Of a stretch of 64,000 nt of DNA, positions 41,178-54,384 are shown in pieces. The stretch's first letter is position 1. Each line of letters begins with the position of its first letter. Source of the stretch: Ochotona curzoniae (lineage: Eukaryota; Chordata; Mammalia; Lagomorpha; Ochotonidae); assembly GCF_017591425.1 (NCBI RefSeq), contig NW_024466218.1:9562001-9626000 (forward strand). Direction: 5' to 3'. A program made the translations under genes and the position numbers. The notes beneath the pieces were generated by a model. It was not told the DNA's origin. It saw only the letters and a list, made by a program, of their open reading frames with translations, and made no database searches.

Positions 41178-44100
41178 CCCTCTATTTTTAACATTCAAAA
41201 ATTATTTGTAGAAAATACTGTAGTTACAGTACATTTACGTACTTAATATTTCTCAAATCAAATGAAGCCTTTAGGAACCTCAAAATAAGGTTAATCAAGT
41301 CAGCCATGGATTTTGTAATTAGATTCTTACACAATTATTGAAACTACTACTTTCTCATCATACTGGTAACAGTAAAAGCTTAAAAATACATACTACCTAT
41401 TTACTTAATTTAATTCAGGGTATAACATTCTCATTCCACAAAACTGGTAAGAATTAAATATAATCTAATGTAATCTCTGGATATAACATGTAGAGTTCTA
41501 AGAACAGTCTAGTATTCTCAATTCCACTCGAAAGGTGCTGTTAAATGTTCTCCTTATAGACATTAGAACACCCAGAAACTGAAGAATCGAAGAACTGATG
41601 ATCAAAGAGAAGAGTCTTTTTACAAAATTTTTACAAAATCATTTAGGCCCCTAGTTAAAAAAAAAAAGCTAGAGGGCTCAGTTAGGAATATTTAAAAACA
41701 TTTACTATTACAAATGACAGTGACAGTAGATTTTAATGGTGCTGTGATAAATACCGGTCCAGTTCTTTGTTATAGTCATTCAGCCAAAGGAAGAATGGAG
41801 TTGAATTCTGAAAGTTCAAAAGAGGTGAGGAAAAAATTGATTTCAACGTGTATGTGACATTCCATTCTTTAAGAAAAAAGACACAGAGAAAGATTATAGT
41901 TCTGTATTGGGTGTCAGAATATTTAAACAGCACTATAAATTACAGCATTTCTTGAATGCTAAACCCTTCAAAATAATTTGAATAATGTCTCTTATATAAG
42001 CAAGGGGAAAAAGTACTTGTCCTTTGCTGAGGATGATAAGGAGTGGGTGGAAGCCCATTAGAGGATAGTTTTAAAGCTTTCTGGCTTTGAGAGCTTATCC
42101 TGAAAAAGTAATAAACCATTAAGCAAGCAAGCAAGAGGGTGGGGAAAGCGCAGCAGATCAAGTTCTTCATAGGGCAAGGTTTTTACTTTCCTGTTTATCT
42201 GAAACCAGAACCAATAATCTCATTATTTTTAATGTTTTAATGTGCTTCCCTGAACAGAAATTAGACCATTTACAATGAAAATACTTATCTATCCCAGAGT
42301 CTGTTTTCAAGGATGGATGTTGAAAGAGTAAACATAAGACTTCCCTAATTGGAGCCAGTCGGAGCATGACAAAGGAACCAGGATGAAACAGGGAAAGGGT
42401 AATGTGGGAGGGTTTGAACAGAGACGAGGTGGGAAAAGAGTAAGATGTGATAAGGAAAACCAAAAAATAAAAAAAAAAAAGAAGGAAAGAAGAAGAAGAG
42501 GGGTTTGGGAAAGAGTCCAAGCAAGTCAGAAGTCACAGTGTCTGAGTAAAGAAAATGAGGAACCAACCAAGGAAACCTGGGTTTGGCTTGTTTTTATAGG
42601 TAGGTGGGAAAATCTGCTTCTCTAAAACCGACATTGCTAGTAAGTGAGATTACTTTAAAAAGTGTGGGACCAAGTTGAATTAAAAAATAAAGTTTAGTTT
42701 GATTCCAAAAATTGAAACCCATGCAGTTTCATCTCATCCTATACATTTTCAACTCTCTGCAGTACCCTCATATTAAGGCGGAAGTCAATTCGGTTAATCA
42801 AACATTCAGCAAAATAATAGTTTTCTTCAAATTGTTCCTGGAATACCTGGGAGCTAGCAAGTTATACTACATGCCAGAGAATTCCAGAAATCTGACATCA
42901 CTGCTCATTTTAGCACCTAAGGTTTAGCTGGCAGAAACTCCTCACATACAAGTGCAAAACTAGGGACTCAGCAGACATTTCTGGAATGATTTCCTTATGC
43001 TCTTTCGCTACAAGATAAAGATCTCTCTAACATGCTTGAAATTCAAATCTATTTGAATGTGCTGTAAGTGGGAATTCTGTGTCGTTGAAGTGGTTTGAAA
43101 ACCTGAAGAGGATTCAGATAGCTTTCTCTCGATAGAATGAGTTATCCCAGAAGGACTCGGTCACAGAAGTTAATGGCTCAAAGGTAAATGACATTTGAAG
43201 ATTTTTATTATTACAGGAGAGTAATATCAAGCAAATATCATTCCAGGTAGGGACAGAACTTCAGGAAAATTGACACCTAAATCTCTCTGTGAAATTTGAT
43301 TCGAACATCTAAAAGAAATAAGAAATAAAGGAAAAGAAGCCCTTTCTTGTCAGCAATTTGCTTAAGACAGATTTGCAAACCTGAACTGGCAATAACATCC
43401 CCTGCAGAGTGTATTAAGCTCTGGATGACTGAGTGTCACTTCATAGTTTGTAATGGAGAAGGTGAGAAGAGATAGCTCACAGAATCTGTTCCTATGTGCC
43501 TCAGCTCTAGTATTATATTTTCAAAAGCACAGATTTATGAGATGTGATTAGGCACTGGCATATTTTACTGGGAATTCTAAAAGTTCTACCTGAACTCTTT
43601 AACCGATTATGGTTTTCCTCAATTCTCAACCTTCTACTGCTTGATGGGAAGTGGGGAAAAAAAAAAACCAGGGGACACGAAGCAGAATAACTGTAAGCTC
43701 AGAAGAGATGGATAATTCTGCTCATTCAAGGGATGCAGAAGAACATTTCAGCACAGGGGGGTTTGTGGGACTGTGTGGCATACACTTCTAGCAAATTTTG
43801 TTCTATAGGACTCATAGGAAGTGCCACCATGGAATCACTAGGAATTGTCATTCCACGTGTCTATCCAGCCCTACAGTCGTGAAGTAGGATCCGTGAGTTT
43901 CAGGATAGTCCCAGTGCACACAATTTGAACTATAAATGTTAGAAACAATGTACCAGTCTGTTAGCTCTGGAGGAAAACAACAACTTAGTTGCAAATAACA
44001 ACTCTAGAGAAAAACCCTAAATTTATCTGTATTCCATCCACCAACAATAGACTGAGCTGTGTGAAAAGACAAGACAACACAAGTTTTCAAGAATGATGTC

Positions 44101-44714
44101 AAATCAGCAAGCTGTTAGATGTTAAAGTTATAACAACTTCGTTTATTGATCTTAACTGATTTACTTTTGAATTTAGTATCAGGCAACAGTCCATTACATA
44201 AAATAGAGGTTTTAGCAGTCAAAATGAAGTTTGCATTGTAAACAGAAAAGGATTTGAAGAAAACAGAACAGAAACCAAAGAGCAGATTGGTCTTCTCCAA
44301 GATATCTTTCTTATAAGGTCGGACAGGGAGAAAGACAACTGGAAAAAAAGCAGAGCGATCATCATCAGGTCACTTCTGATCACCACTTGTGTGTAAGGAT
44401 TAGACACGGAAAACAGATTGCTAATCTCAGCTGAAATTGGCCTACTTGAGAAATCTGGCTATTATTTCTCTGATTCCGATTTCTCAGAGATTAAGATAAA
44501 CAACTGGGCTTCAGCTTAGCAGGGGGTTGCTCCGTCTTGTCCATAGGGGTCTTGTCCATAGGGGCCTTGTGCAGGAGTTTCTTTCTGTCATCTCTACCTC
44601 ACACATCAAAATTATACTACAAATGTCAGGCCTTGCATGTGTATTATTGTCGTTACTATTACGGTGACGCTTTCTATCGACACTATTGAAGATCTCTGCA
44701 TAAAAGAGAACATG
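41178..44714. other. Unassigned, SINE-free DNA
   Basis: About 3.5 kb with no recognisable SINE or LINE. A purine-rich tract at 42455-42515 makes a Lys/Arg-rich 80-aa frame and, antisense, Phe/Ser-rich frames (117 and 73 aa); these are compositional. A 16-bp tandem duplication of TCTTGTCCATAGGGG lies at 44535-44566. Confidence 0.4.
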
Positions 44715-45015
44715 TCTAAGTTGTCATTTTATTTACCTTTTTGAAAGGCAGCAAGACTTAGACACGGAAATCTTCCATCTGTTGTTTTACCCTCACAAAC
44801 ACTTTGAACAGCCAATAGCCTGGAGCTCCATTCAGCTCTCCCGCGAGGATAACAGGAATCTGTTGTATCTGAGTAAACATCTCTGACTTCTGGAGTGTAC
44901 ATTAGCAAGAAGTTTGATTGGAAGTAGAGGACCCAAGACTCACACAAGACAGTCTGATATGAAATGTGGGTCTGCCAAGAAGGGACTTGTGGTGCTGTGC
45001 CCAATACCTGCCCCT
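44715..45015 (-). mobile_element. CSINE, ancient subfamily, antisense
   Basis: TTATTTACCTTTTTGAAAGGC, GGAGCTCCATTCAGCTCTCC, GTACATTAGCAAGAAGTTTG and GACCCAAGACTCACACAAG. The head complement is TGGTGCTGTGCCC near 44990. Confidence 0.68.
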
Positions 45016-45768
45016 TTACTTGCCTTTAACAGTTTGCTGTGACTTATTCATAACTAAGTTCCAATTCCGAGAGGAAAAGACCTATTTGTAGAATACAGGG
45101 AAGATCTCTTTTACTCATTCACACTCAGAGACTATCCATTCCCTATTTTCTGCAGGACAATGCTGATTCAATTCTTAATAGACTGATCAGTGTAGAAATC
45201 TGCTTCTTAAAGTTTTCTAGTGAAACGCATGTAGGCAGTATTCCTGTCTGTATTTTCGCATCACCCTGTCAAAACAGATGAAAGCATCCTGCCAAACAGA
45301 TGAAAATAGCAAGGCACTCAGGTAAAATGCAAAAGATAATCTAAATCCAAATGCACATATTCAACTACTCTCTCTCCACTGCTACTGTCAGACCTATTAA
45401 TTTACAGACTTTAAACAAGTCATGTGCCCCTGGGACTGACCCAACAACCCATGAAAGTCCACTCTATTCCAAATCCAGCACCCAATGAAAATCATAATGG
45501 AAGTTCAAATTTGACCGTGGGAAGCACATTTATAGAACCCTTCAAACCAGGGCTTCCATACTTGGATTGATTAAGCTGCTGCGCTGTGTACAAAAGAATT
45601 TGTGGCATTTTGTGGAAACAAACATGTACCCCAAGTAATTAATTGTTAAAATGTACCCTAGCTGAGAATTCTAAAAAATATTAAAACATAATTTTAAAAC
45701 CCCACAAAATTCATCATAAATCATTTACAGAGTCTTCAAGATAATAGATGAGCTCCAACTTCAAGAGT
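45016..45768. other. Unassigned DNA
   Basis: Nothing recognised apart from a short direct repeat AAACAGATGAAA at about 45273 and 45295. Confidence 0.4.
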
Positions 45769-45769
45769 T

Positions 45770-47090
45770 TTCTTTGGGGTATGCACCGGGAATTCCACCC
45801 CACCAGTCACACGCGTGGCTGGTGGAAGGGAGGGCAGCCTAGACTATTGACCTAGGATTTTCACCCTGCAGCTGTGCGATTTCTGGTCGGGTGGCCAGGG
45901 TGCCAATGGCGCCAGGTGAAGCCCTCGGGCCACCCAGCGGCGAGTTCTGGGGACTTTGGGGCGTGGGCTTATAACGGGTCTGGTGGATGGCACAGGTAGG
46001 GTGTGTAGGAACCTGACAGTAATAACTTCGAGGGCCTTTCCCTGACATTGGCACTGTTCTAGCAGGTGAGCAAGGATGCTGAGACTGAGTTGTTTGGAGT
46101 GGGGAATCGGAGGACCTTTAAGGTCAGACCAAAGTACCAGCTCACATGGGAGGTCTGAGCTGGGGTAGTAGGCTCAACTGTCTCTGAATATCACTCTCAG
46201 GCATACACTGACGCTGGGATGGGGGCATTTCTGGCAGGGGTGATCAAGGTACCCACCAATGAGAGTCAGAACAGGGAATGGGTAATGTGTGGCTGGGCTA
46301 GGAAACTGAGTAGCACATGAGTGAATCAGAATTGGAGGCAGAATTTGGGATGGGGAAGGTGTATCTCTGCTCCCTCCTGTAGAACAGTCATCTCCTTTGA
46401 CCTGACTGTGTGGTGGATGCTGGGTCTGTGAGCCCTGGGCTTGGGGTATCTGAAGAGGGTCCGGGTCAGCTGGCCTGGGTTCTTGGGTCCATCTGCATAA
46501 TGGGTGACAGGTCCATGAGCCTTGGGGGCTTGGTGGGGTTTGGGACATGTGGCCCAGGTCCTCCATGCTAGAAAAGATGGCATTGTGCAGCTGGCCCAGA
46601 TCCACATGGAGAATATGGTAGCCCGTTGATTCCTTCAGGAGACATCTACAGCATCCAAGAGGAAGGAAGACAGAACAAATTGGACAACTAACCCAGCCAA
46701 ATGATGGCAGTAAATATCTGGGCAAAAGGAGACTCTGAGGTGGACCATGTCAGCCAGTGGACATTGAAAGGATTCCCTAATCCTCGGATCATCAAGATTA
46801 ACAACATTTCAGAACTATCGAAACCACCTGGGCAGAACCCTTGGAGTATGCCCCACATTCGGACCCCGCATTGATATCAAGTGACCATTGCCTATTTCTG
46901 GGTACTTGTGCAGTTGGAAAGCTGGTTATGTCTTCTCCCCTTGTCTCCCTGCCCCCCGCTGAAACAGGAAGGAGAACTAGAAAAACTGAGACAGAATGAT
47001 CACACCCACTTTTCCCTAACCCTTGATCCATCCCACTCTGATCAAGTTTGTTAACATCAACTCAACTAAATAAATAAATAAATAAAGTAT
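45770..47090 (+). mobile_element. Lagomorph L1 3'UTR, sense, 5'-truncated
   Basis: GC-richer than its surroundings. Blocks at 46.5-47.05 kb (ATCCACATGGAGAATATGGT, CCAGTGGACATTGAAAGG, CACCTGGGCAGAACCC, CCATCCCACTCTGATC) align in order with the minus strand of 20.3-20.85 kb. It ends in (AAAT)n at 47068-47087, acting as the tail. The part 45770-46450 lies further 5' and is absent from the 20-kb copy. Antisense frames of 183, 93, 77 and 71 aa come from its stop-poor GC-rich strand, not from genes. Confidence 0.7.
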
Positions 47091-47229
47091 TTTCTTCAGG
47101 TAGAATAAAACTATCCCCAAAACTTTTACTGAATAGTCCTAATTTTCTAGGAAAACTTCATAGCAATACCATCAATATGATTGTATTTGTATCCTCTAAA
47201 CTCCATTTTCTAATCTTCAAGATAGATAA

Positions 47230-47562
47230 AATGGGCAAGTTCACTGGTAAAACAGTTAAGATGCCATTTGGAACACCTGCCTTCAATATCGGAGTGCCTG
47301 TTCAAGTCCCAGCAACTCCAGTTTCATTCTGCTTCTTATTTCTGCACACTCTGGAAAGCAACAGAAGTTATCCCCAGTAGCTGGTTTCCTGCCACCCATG
47401 AGGGAGACCTACGTGGAGCTCTGGGCTGTTGGCTTCAGTCTGGCCCAGCCTTCCATGATGTGGGCAGTTGAAGAATGAAATGTCTTATGGAAGACATTTG
47501 TCTTCTCTCTCTTTTTTTCAGTGTGCCTTTGAAATACATGAAAATAAGTAAGTAAAACTGCT
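47230..47562 (+). mobile_element. CSINE, ancient subfamily, sense
   Basis: GGGCAAGTTCACTGGTAAAAC (A-box region), CCTTCAATATCGGAGTGCC, GTTCAAGTCCCAGCAACTCC (B-box region) and GGTTTCCTGCCACCCATGAG. Then GGGAGACCTACGTGGAGCTC and TGTGGGCAGTTGAAGAATG. Confidence 0.75.
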
Positions 47563-48785
47563 TGGAAAAACACGGAGAAGAAAATCCCTTCAGTGTTTAT
47601 TTTAGAAGTTTGCTGTAACAATCAAAAGAAATAACATGTGTGCAAATGCATGTGAACATTAAATCATATGCACATTGTTATTGTGAAAGGCATGTTTTAA
47701 AAGCAGGGAAAGGCAGCCTTGTTGTTCTTTGTGTCTGTACCTCATACCCTGAAAACAGAATCAATCCCAAAGTTAACATACAAAAATTTAGCCTTTTGAC
47801 TCTAGAGTACACTTTGCACCTTTCCATTAGTAAATTTATATAGCAACATCATGCACTATTTATACATGACTTGAAGAAATTAGTGAAAACTTTCCAGGTC
47901 AAAATAACAATAGATAAAGAGAATCAATCATTATAATAATACTCAGAGAGATGAAACATAGAATAAAGTGATTGAGAAAAATAGTTTATATATTCACTTG
48001 AGGGTTTCGAAATACTCTATAAACAATAAAATTACCTACACTCTACAGTGTTTATTAAGTTTATTTTCTTTCAACTTGCCTCATTTAATGAAAAAAGCTA
48101 CTTATTTAACTACCTAGTGCACTTCATTAAATTAACTCTAAAATGTCTTGTTAGAAGTAATTTAGCCAAGTAAAAGCTCAATATTGTATTCATTAACATC
48201 CATTTAGTCAAAGAGACTGGTGAATTTACCCATTGTCTAATTCAGAACATATAATACTGCAAAGACAAGGCAACAAATTGATTGGTGGACAAGGCAAAGA
48301 GTTTGTTTTAAAAACCTGAATCACTTGGTCAATTAGTATAAAATACGATTGTGGATAAGAGTTTTACAATCAAATAACTCTTAGTTTAATTTTCAGAAAA
48401 ATGATTTTGCTTTAGGCTTAGCATTCTGATTATATAGCTACACTCCAAAGTAGTTCAAATAATGCAAGTGTATGTTTTGTTTTAAACTATAAGTAAAACA
48501 TGATTATAACAAGTAAGTTTAAAAAATGAAACAAAAATTCATTCCAATACTTCTAGGTCAAAGCATGCTCTGTAAAGCCACTTATACTTCCAGGCATTAA
48601 AAATACTGGCCTGGGCTGTAAATCATAAATTTTTCTATTGTTTGTATCTGTCCATAGGTGTGCCGTATTCTGTTTTAAGATTGCACAATGTTAATGTAGT
48701 AGAATTTGGCAATTTTTATATATTGCATATGGATTTGGATTCATCTTTATAAAGCCTTTTCTATACCTAGATTGTTGGATTTTGA
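47563..48785. other. Unassigned AT-rich DNA
   Basis: No repeat, RNA gene or domain-bearing frame recognised. Confidence 0.4.
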
Positions 48786-48787
48786 AC

Positions 48788-49005
48788 ATTTGCCAAAATG
48801 CTGCTGGCCAGGAACCAGAAGATTCTTCCTGATCCGCCACAGGGATGCAGTATGCTCAAACACTAGGGTCATCCTTTTCTACTTTCCCAACAGATTAGCA
48901 GGAAGCCGGATCAGAAGTGCAAAAACAGGGACACTGACTGGTGCTTATGTAGAATGCTGGCAGCACAGGTAACACCTTACCACGCTGCACCACTAATGCC
49001 AACCT
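48788..49005 (-). mobile_element. CSINE, ancient subfamily, partial, antisense
   Basis: GCTGGCCAGGAACCAGAAG, TTTTCTACTTTCCCAACAG, then TTAGCAGGAAGCCGGATCAG and ACAGGGACACTGACTGGTGC. The head complement is CACCACTAATGCCAACC. The tail half is missing. Confidence 0.65.
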
Positions 49006-49099
49006 CATATGTTCAAGGGATTTTTAGAAGTCACTGGGAGAGGTGAATGATGGGGAAGGAAACATTCAAGGATTTCACAAATGTTTTGAAAAAAACATT

Positions 49100-49974
49100 G
49101 TCATTTCATTCTGCTTTTGTTTTTGTTTTTAAGTACCCTCACTTGTCATTTCAGCGTTTAGGAACCTGATCCACTTGCATTTATTTTCCTTCAGTCTGAT
49201 GTAAGCCATGGATCTTCATTTTCATCATTTGATTAATAGCTAGTTATCACAACATTTCGAAAAATCTCTTTTCCCCAGTGATTTGTTATAGTATCTTCAT
49301 TAAACACTTAATTTCCATACATATGGAATTTCCGTTTTCCACAGGTCTATGTATGGATCAGCCCTGTAGTGCTTTTGTTGCAAGGCAAGTCCTTTACAAT
49401 CTCTCTTTTTTTGTTGTATTTCTAGTTATTCTTGTATGATTGCTTTCTGACACTGAATTTAACATCACATTTTATAACTGAATAAAACTACTTTATTGGT
49501 ATTTTACTAAACTGTGAAAAAAACTTTTGAATGACTTTTGGGAGAATAGACATCTTCATAATATTGACTTGTCTGGTTGGAAAAAAAAACTGGATGTTTT
49601 CCAGTTTTACACACCCACATTTGCATATTTTAGGAGTATTTCAAAGGTTTTCTTCATGCAAGTTTTACTTATTTTTATTAATTTTATTTCTAAATATTTT
49701 ATTTTCTCTAGCAAATATTAATAAGTATTTTATTTTCTTTAATGAAAATGGAGTTTTTTCCTTCATTTGATTTTCTATATATTTATATATGGATGTGACT
49801 GGTTTATAATACTATGTCGATTCCTCTTGTAATTACTTGACAGTACTGTAACTGATTCAGACTTTATGTTGTGCCTTTTGTTAATGAAACTTTTTTCCAC
49901 TTCTTTTTAAATCTGTGCTCTTTTATCAGTTTTTATTCGTCTGCCTTGAAGAATACCTCCAGTATACAGTGTCA
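49100..49974 (-). mobile_element. L1M ORF2 fragment, antisense
   Basis: Plus-strand blocks TCCACAGGTCTATGTATGGAT, GTATTTTACTAAACTGTG, GAGAATAGACATCTTCATAA, TATTGACTTGTCTGG, then TAGGAGTATTTCAAAGG and ATTTCTAAATATTTTATT. They are the complement of L1 ORF2 ('..ttccattggtctatgtgtc..', '..acattttaacaatattaattcttcc..', '..cctaggtattttatt..'). The two frames at 49527-49770 are this decayed LINE. Confidence 0.7.
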
Positions 49975-50288
49975 AATCATCGCAGGAGGGCGCAGGCATC
50001 ATGAGTTCCACGCCCCGTGGAGTAGTACTGGTTCTCATCCAGGTTCCTGCTGATGCTCCTTTGTAGGCAGTGGATGGTACTCTAAGTGCTTGGTTCCCTG
50101 CTACCCACAGGGAATGTATGAATGGAGTTCCAAGCCCTATTTTTCAGCCCAGTCCAGTCCTGGTTGTTGTGCTCATTTGGCTCACCAAGTAGATGATGGA
50201 AAATATCTCTCTACCCTTCGTGTGTTTTCTTCTTTCCCTGTCACTGCATCTTTCATGCTACACAGTTTTTCTTTTTTAATAGAGAAGT
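49975..50288 (+). mobile_element. CSINE, ancient subfamily, sense
   Basis: GAGGGCGCAGGCATCATGAG, CTCATCCAGGTTCCTGCTG, TGCTTGGTTCCCTGCTACCC, ATGTATGAATGGAGTTCC and CAGCCCAGTCCAGTCCTGG. Inserted in or at the edge of the antisense L1M piece. Confidence 0.65.
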
Positions 50289-50289
50289 G

Positions 50290-50794
50290 AAAATTTCATA
50301 TACCAATTTTTCATGTCTGAAAGAAACATCATTTTATTGTGGTTATACGGTGTCTCTTCAGTAATATTTTGCCCATTGGTCTTCAACTTTCTCTTTTGTT
50401 CAATCTCTATTTGTCTTAATTATTGTTAAGCTGCCTTCAAAAAAAAAAAAAAGCTGGGACATTTTTCTTCATTTACCCTGGTCAATTCACATTGTATAAC
50501 CTAAGCAATTGGATAGATTTCCTCTGGGAAATGAACTGTGCCTAGTGCTTAATTGTAGACTAGTTCATTAACAGCTTCAACTTTTTCTTCTGCAGAAATC
50601 AGTGTGCTTATGCTTTCCATCTCCATTAGGACCAAATGTAGTAAAAACGTGAAAAAAAAAATTGAAATTAGATATGTGAGGGATCTTCAAAAACATCATG
50701 TAAAAATGATGCAAGTCAAATAAGCTTTTCCTTTCCAAGAAGCTCCCATAAAATATTTTGGCAAAATTAATGAAAATCTGTCTAACATATTTGT
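50290..50794. other. Unassigned, possibly LINE-derived DNA
   Basis: May continue the antisense L1M at 49.1-50.0 kb. An A14-type run occurs near 50440. Confidence 0.35.
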
Positions 50795-51092
50795 TTTATT
50801 TACTTAAAAGAGAGAATGAAAGAGAACAATAGACAGGGAGCTCTCCCCTGCTTTCACTAGTTCATTCCTCAGATACTTGCAACAGTTGGAAGTGTTCAGC
50901 AGGCAGGAGCCAGGAGCCGTTGACTCCATCCAAATCCCCCAGGGCTGTCAGGTACTTGAACTGCCACCTGCCTCCTAGTATGCGCACCAGCCAGAATATG
51001 GTAATGAGAGTAGAATGGAATGAGGATTCAGTCTCAAGCACTGTAACATAAATGTGGCTTCCATCATAAACGCTATGCTCAACACCCACCCC
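50795..51092 (-). mobile_element. CSINE, ancient subfamily, antisense
   Basis: AAGAGAGAATGAAAGAGAAC, CACTAGTTCATTCCTCAGATAC, GCAGGAGCCAGGAGCCG, AGGTACTTGAACTGCCACC, GCACCAGCCAGAATATGG and the head complement CAACACCCACCCC. Confidence 0.72.
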
Positions 51093-51497
51093 TCACCAAC
51101 GTTAGGTAATGTTACAGAAAATGGCAGTTCAATTTTCTTACGTTATTATCAGTCTTTCTTTAAAATTTTACTATAGAAAAATTCATCTTGTCTTGTTTAA
51201 TTCAGAGTGATGCTGGTTTCTAAGTCATGAAGACAATGTGAAGTATCCTAAAGAAGGAGAAGAAGACAAGTTGAACAACATGAAGGGTTAGAGAGGGACC
51301 CTCTTACATCATTTAATTCAATTTGAAATTTTTCCATGCATGCGAAATAATGATGAAATACGTTATTTAAAATGGTAGTCTCTTTATAACACTAGGGAAA
51401 GAATTGAAAAACAGTTTACACAACGGTAAATGATCTTAAAAGTTCATTTAAATTAACACAAGTTATATGCTTCTTTTCAACTTTGACTTCTTTGTTT
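51093..51497. other. Unassigned AT-rich DNA
   Basis: Nothing recognised. Confidence 0.4.
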
Positions 51498-51806
51498 TTT
51501 TAAGGATTAATTATGAGTTTATTTGTGTGAGAAACAAAATGACAAAGAGAGGAGAGGCAGAGGCAAAGATACCTCATATGCTGGGTCACTCCCCAAGTGA
51601 TTACCATGGTCAGATGAGCCAGGCAGAAGCCAAGAGCAGGAACTCCTTTCAGGTCTTCCATGTGGGAAGTCGGGGCCTGGGTCTTGGGCCACTACCAGGG
51701 AGCTGGACTGGAGGCAGAGCAGCGGGGACTCAAGTCAGCACTCCACCATGGAAGACTGGAGTTGCAAACTGGTAACTTAAACCGGTGCAACACAACACCA
51801 ATCCCC
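51498..51806 (-). mobile_element. CSINE, ancient subfamily, antisense
   Basis: TTTTTTAAGGATTAATTATG, GACAAAGAGAGGAGAGGCAG, GGGTCACTCCCCAAGTGAT, CTTCCATGTGGGAAG, then AGCAGCGGGGACTCAAGTC and the head complement CAACACCAATCCCC. A 102-aa frame is its shadow. Confidence 0.75.
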
Positions 51807-54383
51807 ATGCTTCTTTTTTAAGCAAAATGCATTTCTTCCAAGTTTATGGAATTATTTTCTAATGTAATACATGGCTGTCAGTAGTACACAGGTATTTATA
51901 TATATATATATATATGCATATGTATATAATTTTTCTAAGGAACAGAAACCGTTTCAAAAATAACTGAGAAAATAGCTGCATTTTCCAAAGAATACCTTAG
52001 AATAAAGCGTGGATTGTACTATTACCTAATGTTTGTTCCTGGAATAACTGTTTCAACTCTAAAGAAAATATTTCCATATTTGGCCACATTTTTACAAAAA
52101 TAACCTGGAAGTAGTATTTTCTAAACAGCTATCTTCCAAATGAGACCTTCAGGAATAATTTTTAAGGAAATTTCTTGAAACTATTAAAATCCAATCCTTC
52201 CACTAAGCTTGCTGAAGCAATTGATTGGCGTTGAGGCTGGAATATAAAACCTGAGCTTCAACAAAACTTTTGCCTCATTAGTGAATGTGATTGAGGAATG
52301 ATCTAGAAAATGCTTCCAGTGAAGCCTTTCTGCCATCAATTTTGGAAATATCACATCTGGCTCTTCAGTCCTTGGAGCAGGACACGAAGGAAGACTAATT
52401 TAGAACAAAATTATATTTAGTTTTAATCTACTTAGTTAATTAACTGGGTCAATTTAGAATTTAATGAGTTTTTTAAAAGACATCCTTAATTACAGTGCTC
52501 TCCCTAAAAATTAATATTCATTGTTGATTATTGTGATATTTGCTAATGTCACTGAATTAACTGAAAGGAAAAATAACTTGCTGTTTAAAACTTCCTTTAT
52601 AATTTATGTTTGATAATATGTATAAAATCCCCATTAGTACAGTGTACAGTAGCAGAGTGGCACATGTCATTGGTTTTGGTTTATCACTCCAGAAAAATTC
52701 ATTGCAAGACTACTGTCTTTGACTTAGAAACTGCCCTCCAGGTCCCCTTTAAGCATAAGATGTCCCAGAACTCTTCACTGACATAAAGAAGAAACAAAAC
52801 AGAAGTTATTCACCTCAAAAAGCAAACTTACAGCTTGGGCTACTTACAAATACATTCAAAATTGTGCATACAAATCAACTGCAAAAGTAACAATCTATCA
52901 ATTGTAATGATCTGTACAGGGAATATGTGTTCATTCCTTTAGCCTTTAGGCTGTTTAAATATTTTAATGTAAAAATGAGAATAAAACTCTTTAACTTTTG
53001 TGTGTTGTAAATTATTAATATTATGTCCTAATTATCACATTTATTCTACAAGTAATTATTAGGTTCCTATTATATCAAGACACTTATTTGCAAAGATATT
53101 TCTCTGTTTGCCTTGATTGCCTACTTCATTTTGCATATAAATATATAAAATATACATAATTTATATATATGTATAAAACCCCTAGTTTCAACTAGAGCTT
53201 AAGTGGAATATTCACTAAAAAAATGTCCAAAAATGTATTTTGCCCTATAAAATAATTCTAACCAATCAGCTATTCTAACACAGCATTTATTTTTAGCAAG
53301 ATGCATCATTTAACTGCTATTTGTTTATTCTGTTCTAGTATTTTCTTTCTCAATTTGTAAATAGAAGCCAGAAAAAAACAAACGGACAACTCAGTGCAGC
53401 GAATGTTGCCTGTAAGGGTGTTGAATACTCCTCACCACTGAACCAGCCAGAACACAAGAATGTACACAAATTCCCAAAGCACCCTTTCAAATCTTGAATT
53501 CCTTAAAGTTGAATTATATAGGTTTTCTTTATTCTGCATATGTATAAACTGAGAATAGAATCTGCTTCTAAGTCAGGAGGCTTTTTGTATGTGTATCAAA
53601 GGATTTTGAAGACATTACAATAACCAATAGAGTTGGAGCTGGGGCTGTTTGTGATGATTTTTGGAATCGCAAGACATTTACCTTCTGTTGTAAAATATTA
53701 ATGAAACAGCTGACAAGCTAGCAAAATTATAAAGGAGCACATCTCACAGGAGAGAAATTCGTTGGCATTTATTTGGACTCCGAGGTGTGTTTTATGAAAT
53801 CACAGTTATGGATGTAACTATTATTTTCTTTGTGTTAGGAGTAAATGAATGAAGATAGATTTTTGTTGTTTTGCTATCAGGTGTTTGAGGTTTAAAATTT
53901 CTTATTACTGCAGAAATTTTGTGGCAGAGTATTTTTCTATGTGTGGGAGGTTAAAATTGCTTCGTAACAGTAGGAAGCACTTTCACCCACAACCAGTACC
54001 ATAGCCCAAGTTGCCATGAACACAAGCTCTAGGGCAAGAAACTGACTCAACTGTTGGGAGGTAAAAAGTGCCGGAATAATCATAATATTGGAACGTACAA
54101 ATTATTTTCCTGAATATTTAACTACTGATTGGCTACTATTCGGACACAGTGTTACCTGGTCATTTGTTTATTTGTTCTGCTTTGCTTTTGTTTGACACCA
54201 ACAGACAGATAAGCAGTCACAGTTTTCATCATATGTACTTTGTGGTGCTGGGCTTTACCTGAGAAAATCATTCAGGATAATGCCTCTTTGCCAAAAACGT
54301 GTGCATCTGCGGAGCCACAGACAGACACAGAATTCACCAAAAAAGACATACAGATGGCAAATAAGCCTTGATATAGAGGAATG
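51807..54383. other. Unassigned AT-rich DNA
   Basis: About 2.6 kb with no recognised SINE. It contains the TA repeat at 51896-51928, a TAAT-rich part at 52410-52565, and an alternating AT stretch near 53137-53182. No frame above 60 aa with a domain. Confidence 0.4.
51896..51928. repeat. (TA)n microsatellite
   Basis: About ten uninterrupted TA units, then GCATATGTATATAAT. Confidence 0.95.
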
Positions 54384-54384
54384 C

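Noticed and set aside
46174..46725. 183-aa minus-strand open frame, the second longest in the window
   Set aside because: It lies in the antisense of a plus-strand L1 3'UTR that is recognisable from the second copy at 20 kb. No domain and no splice context.
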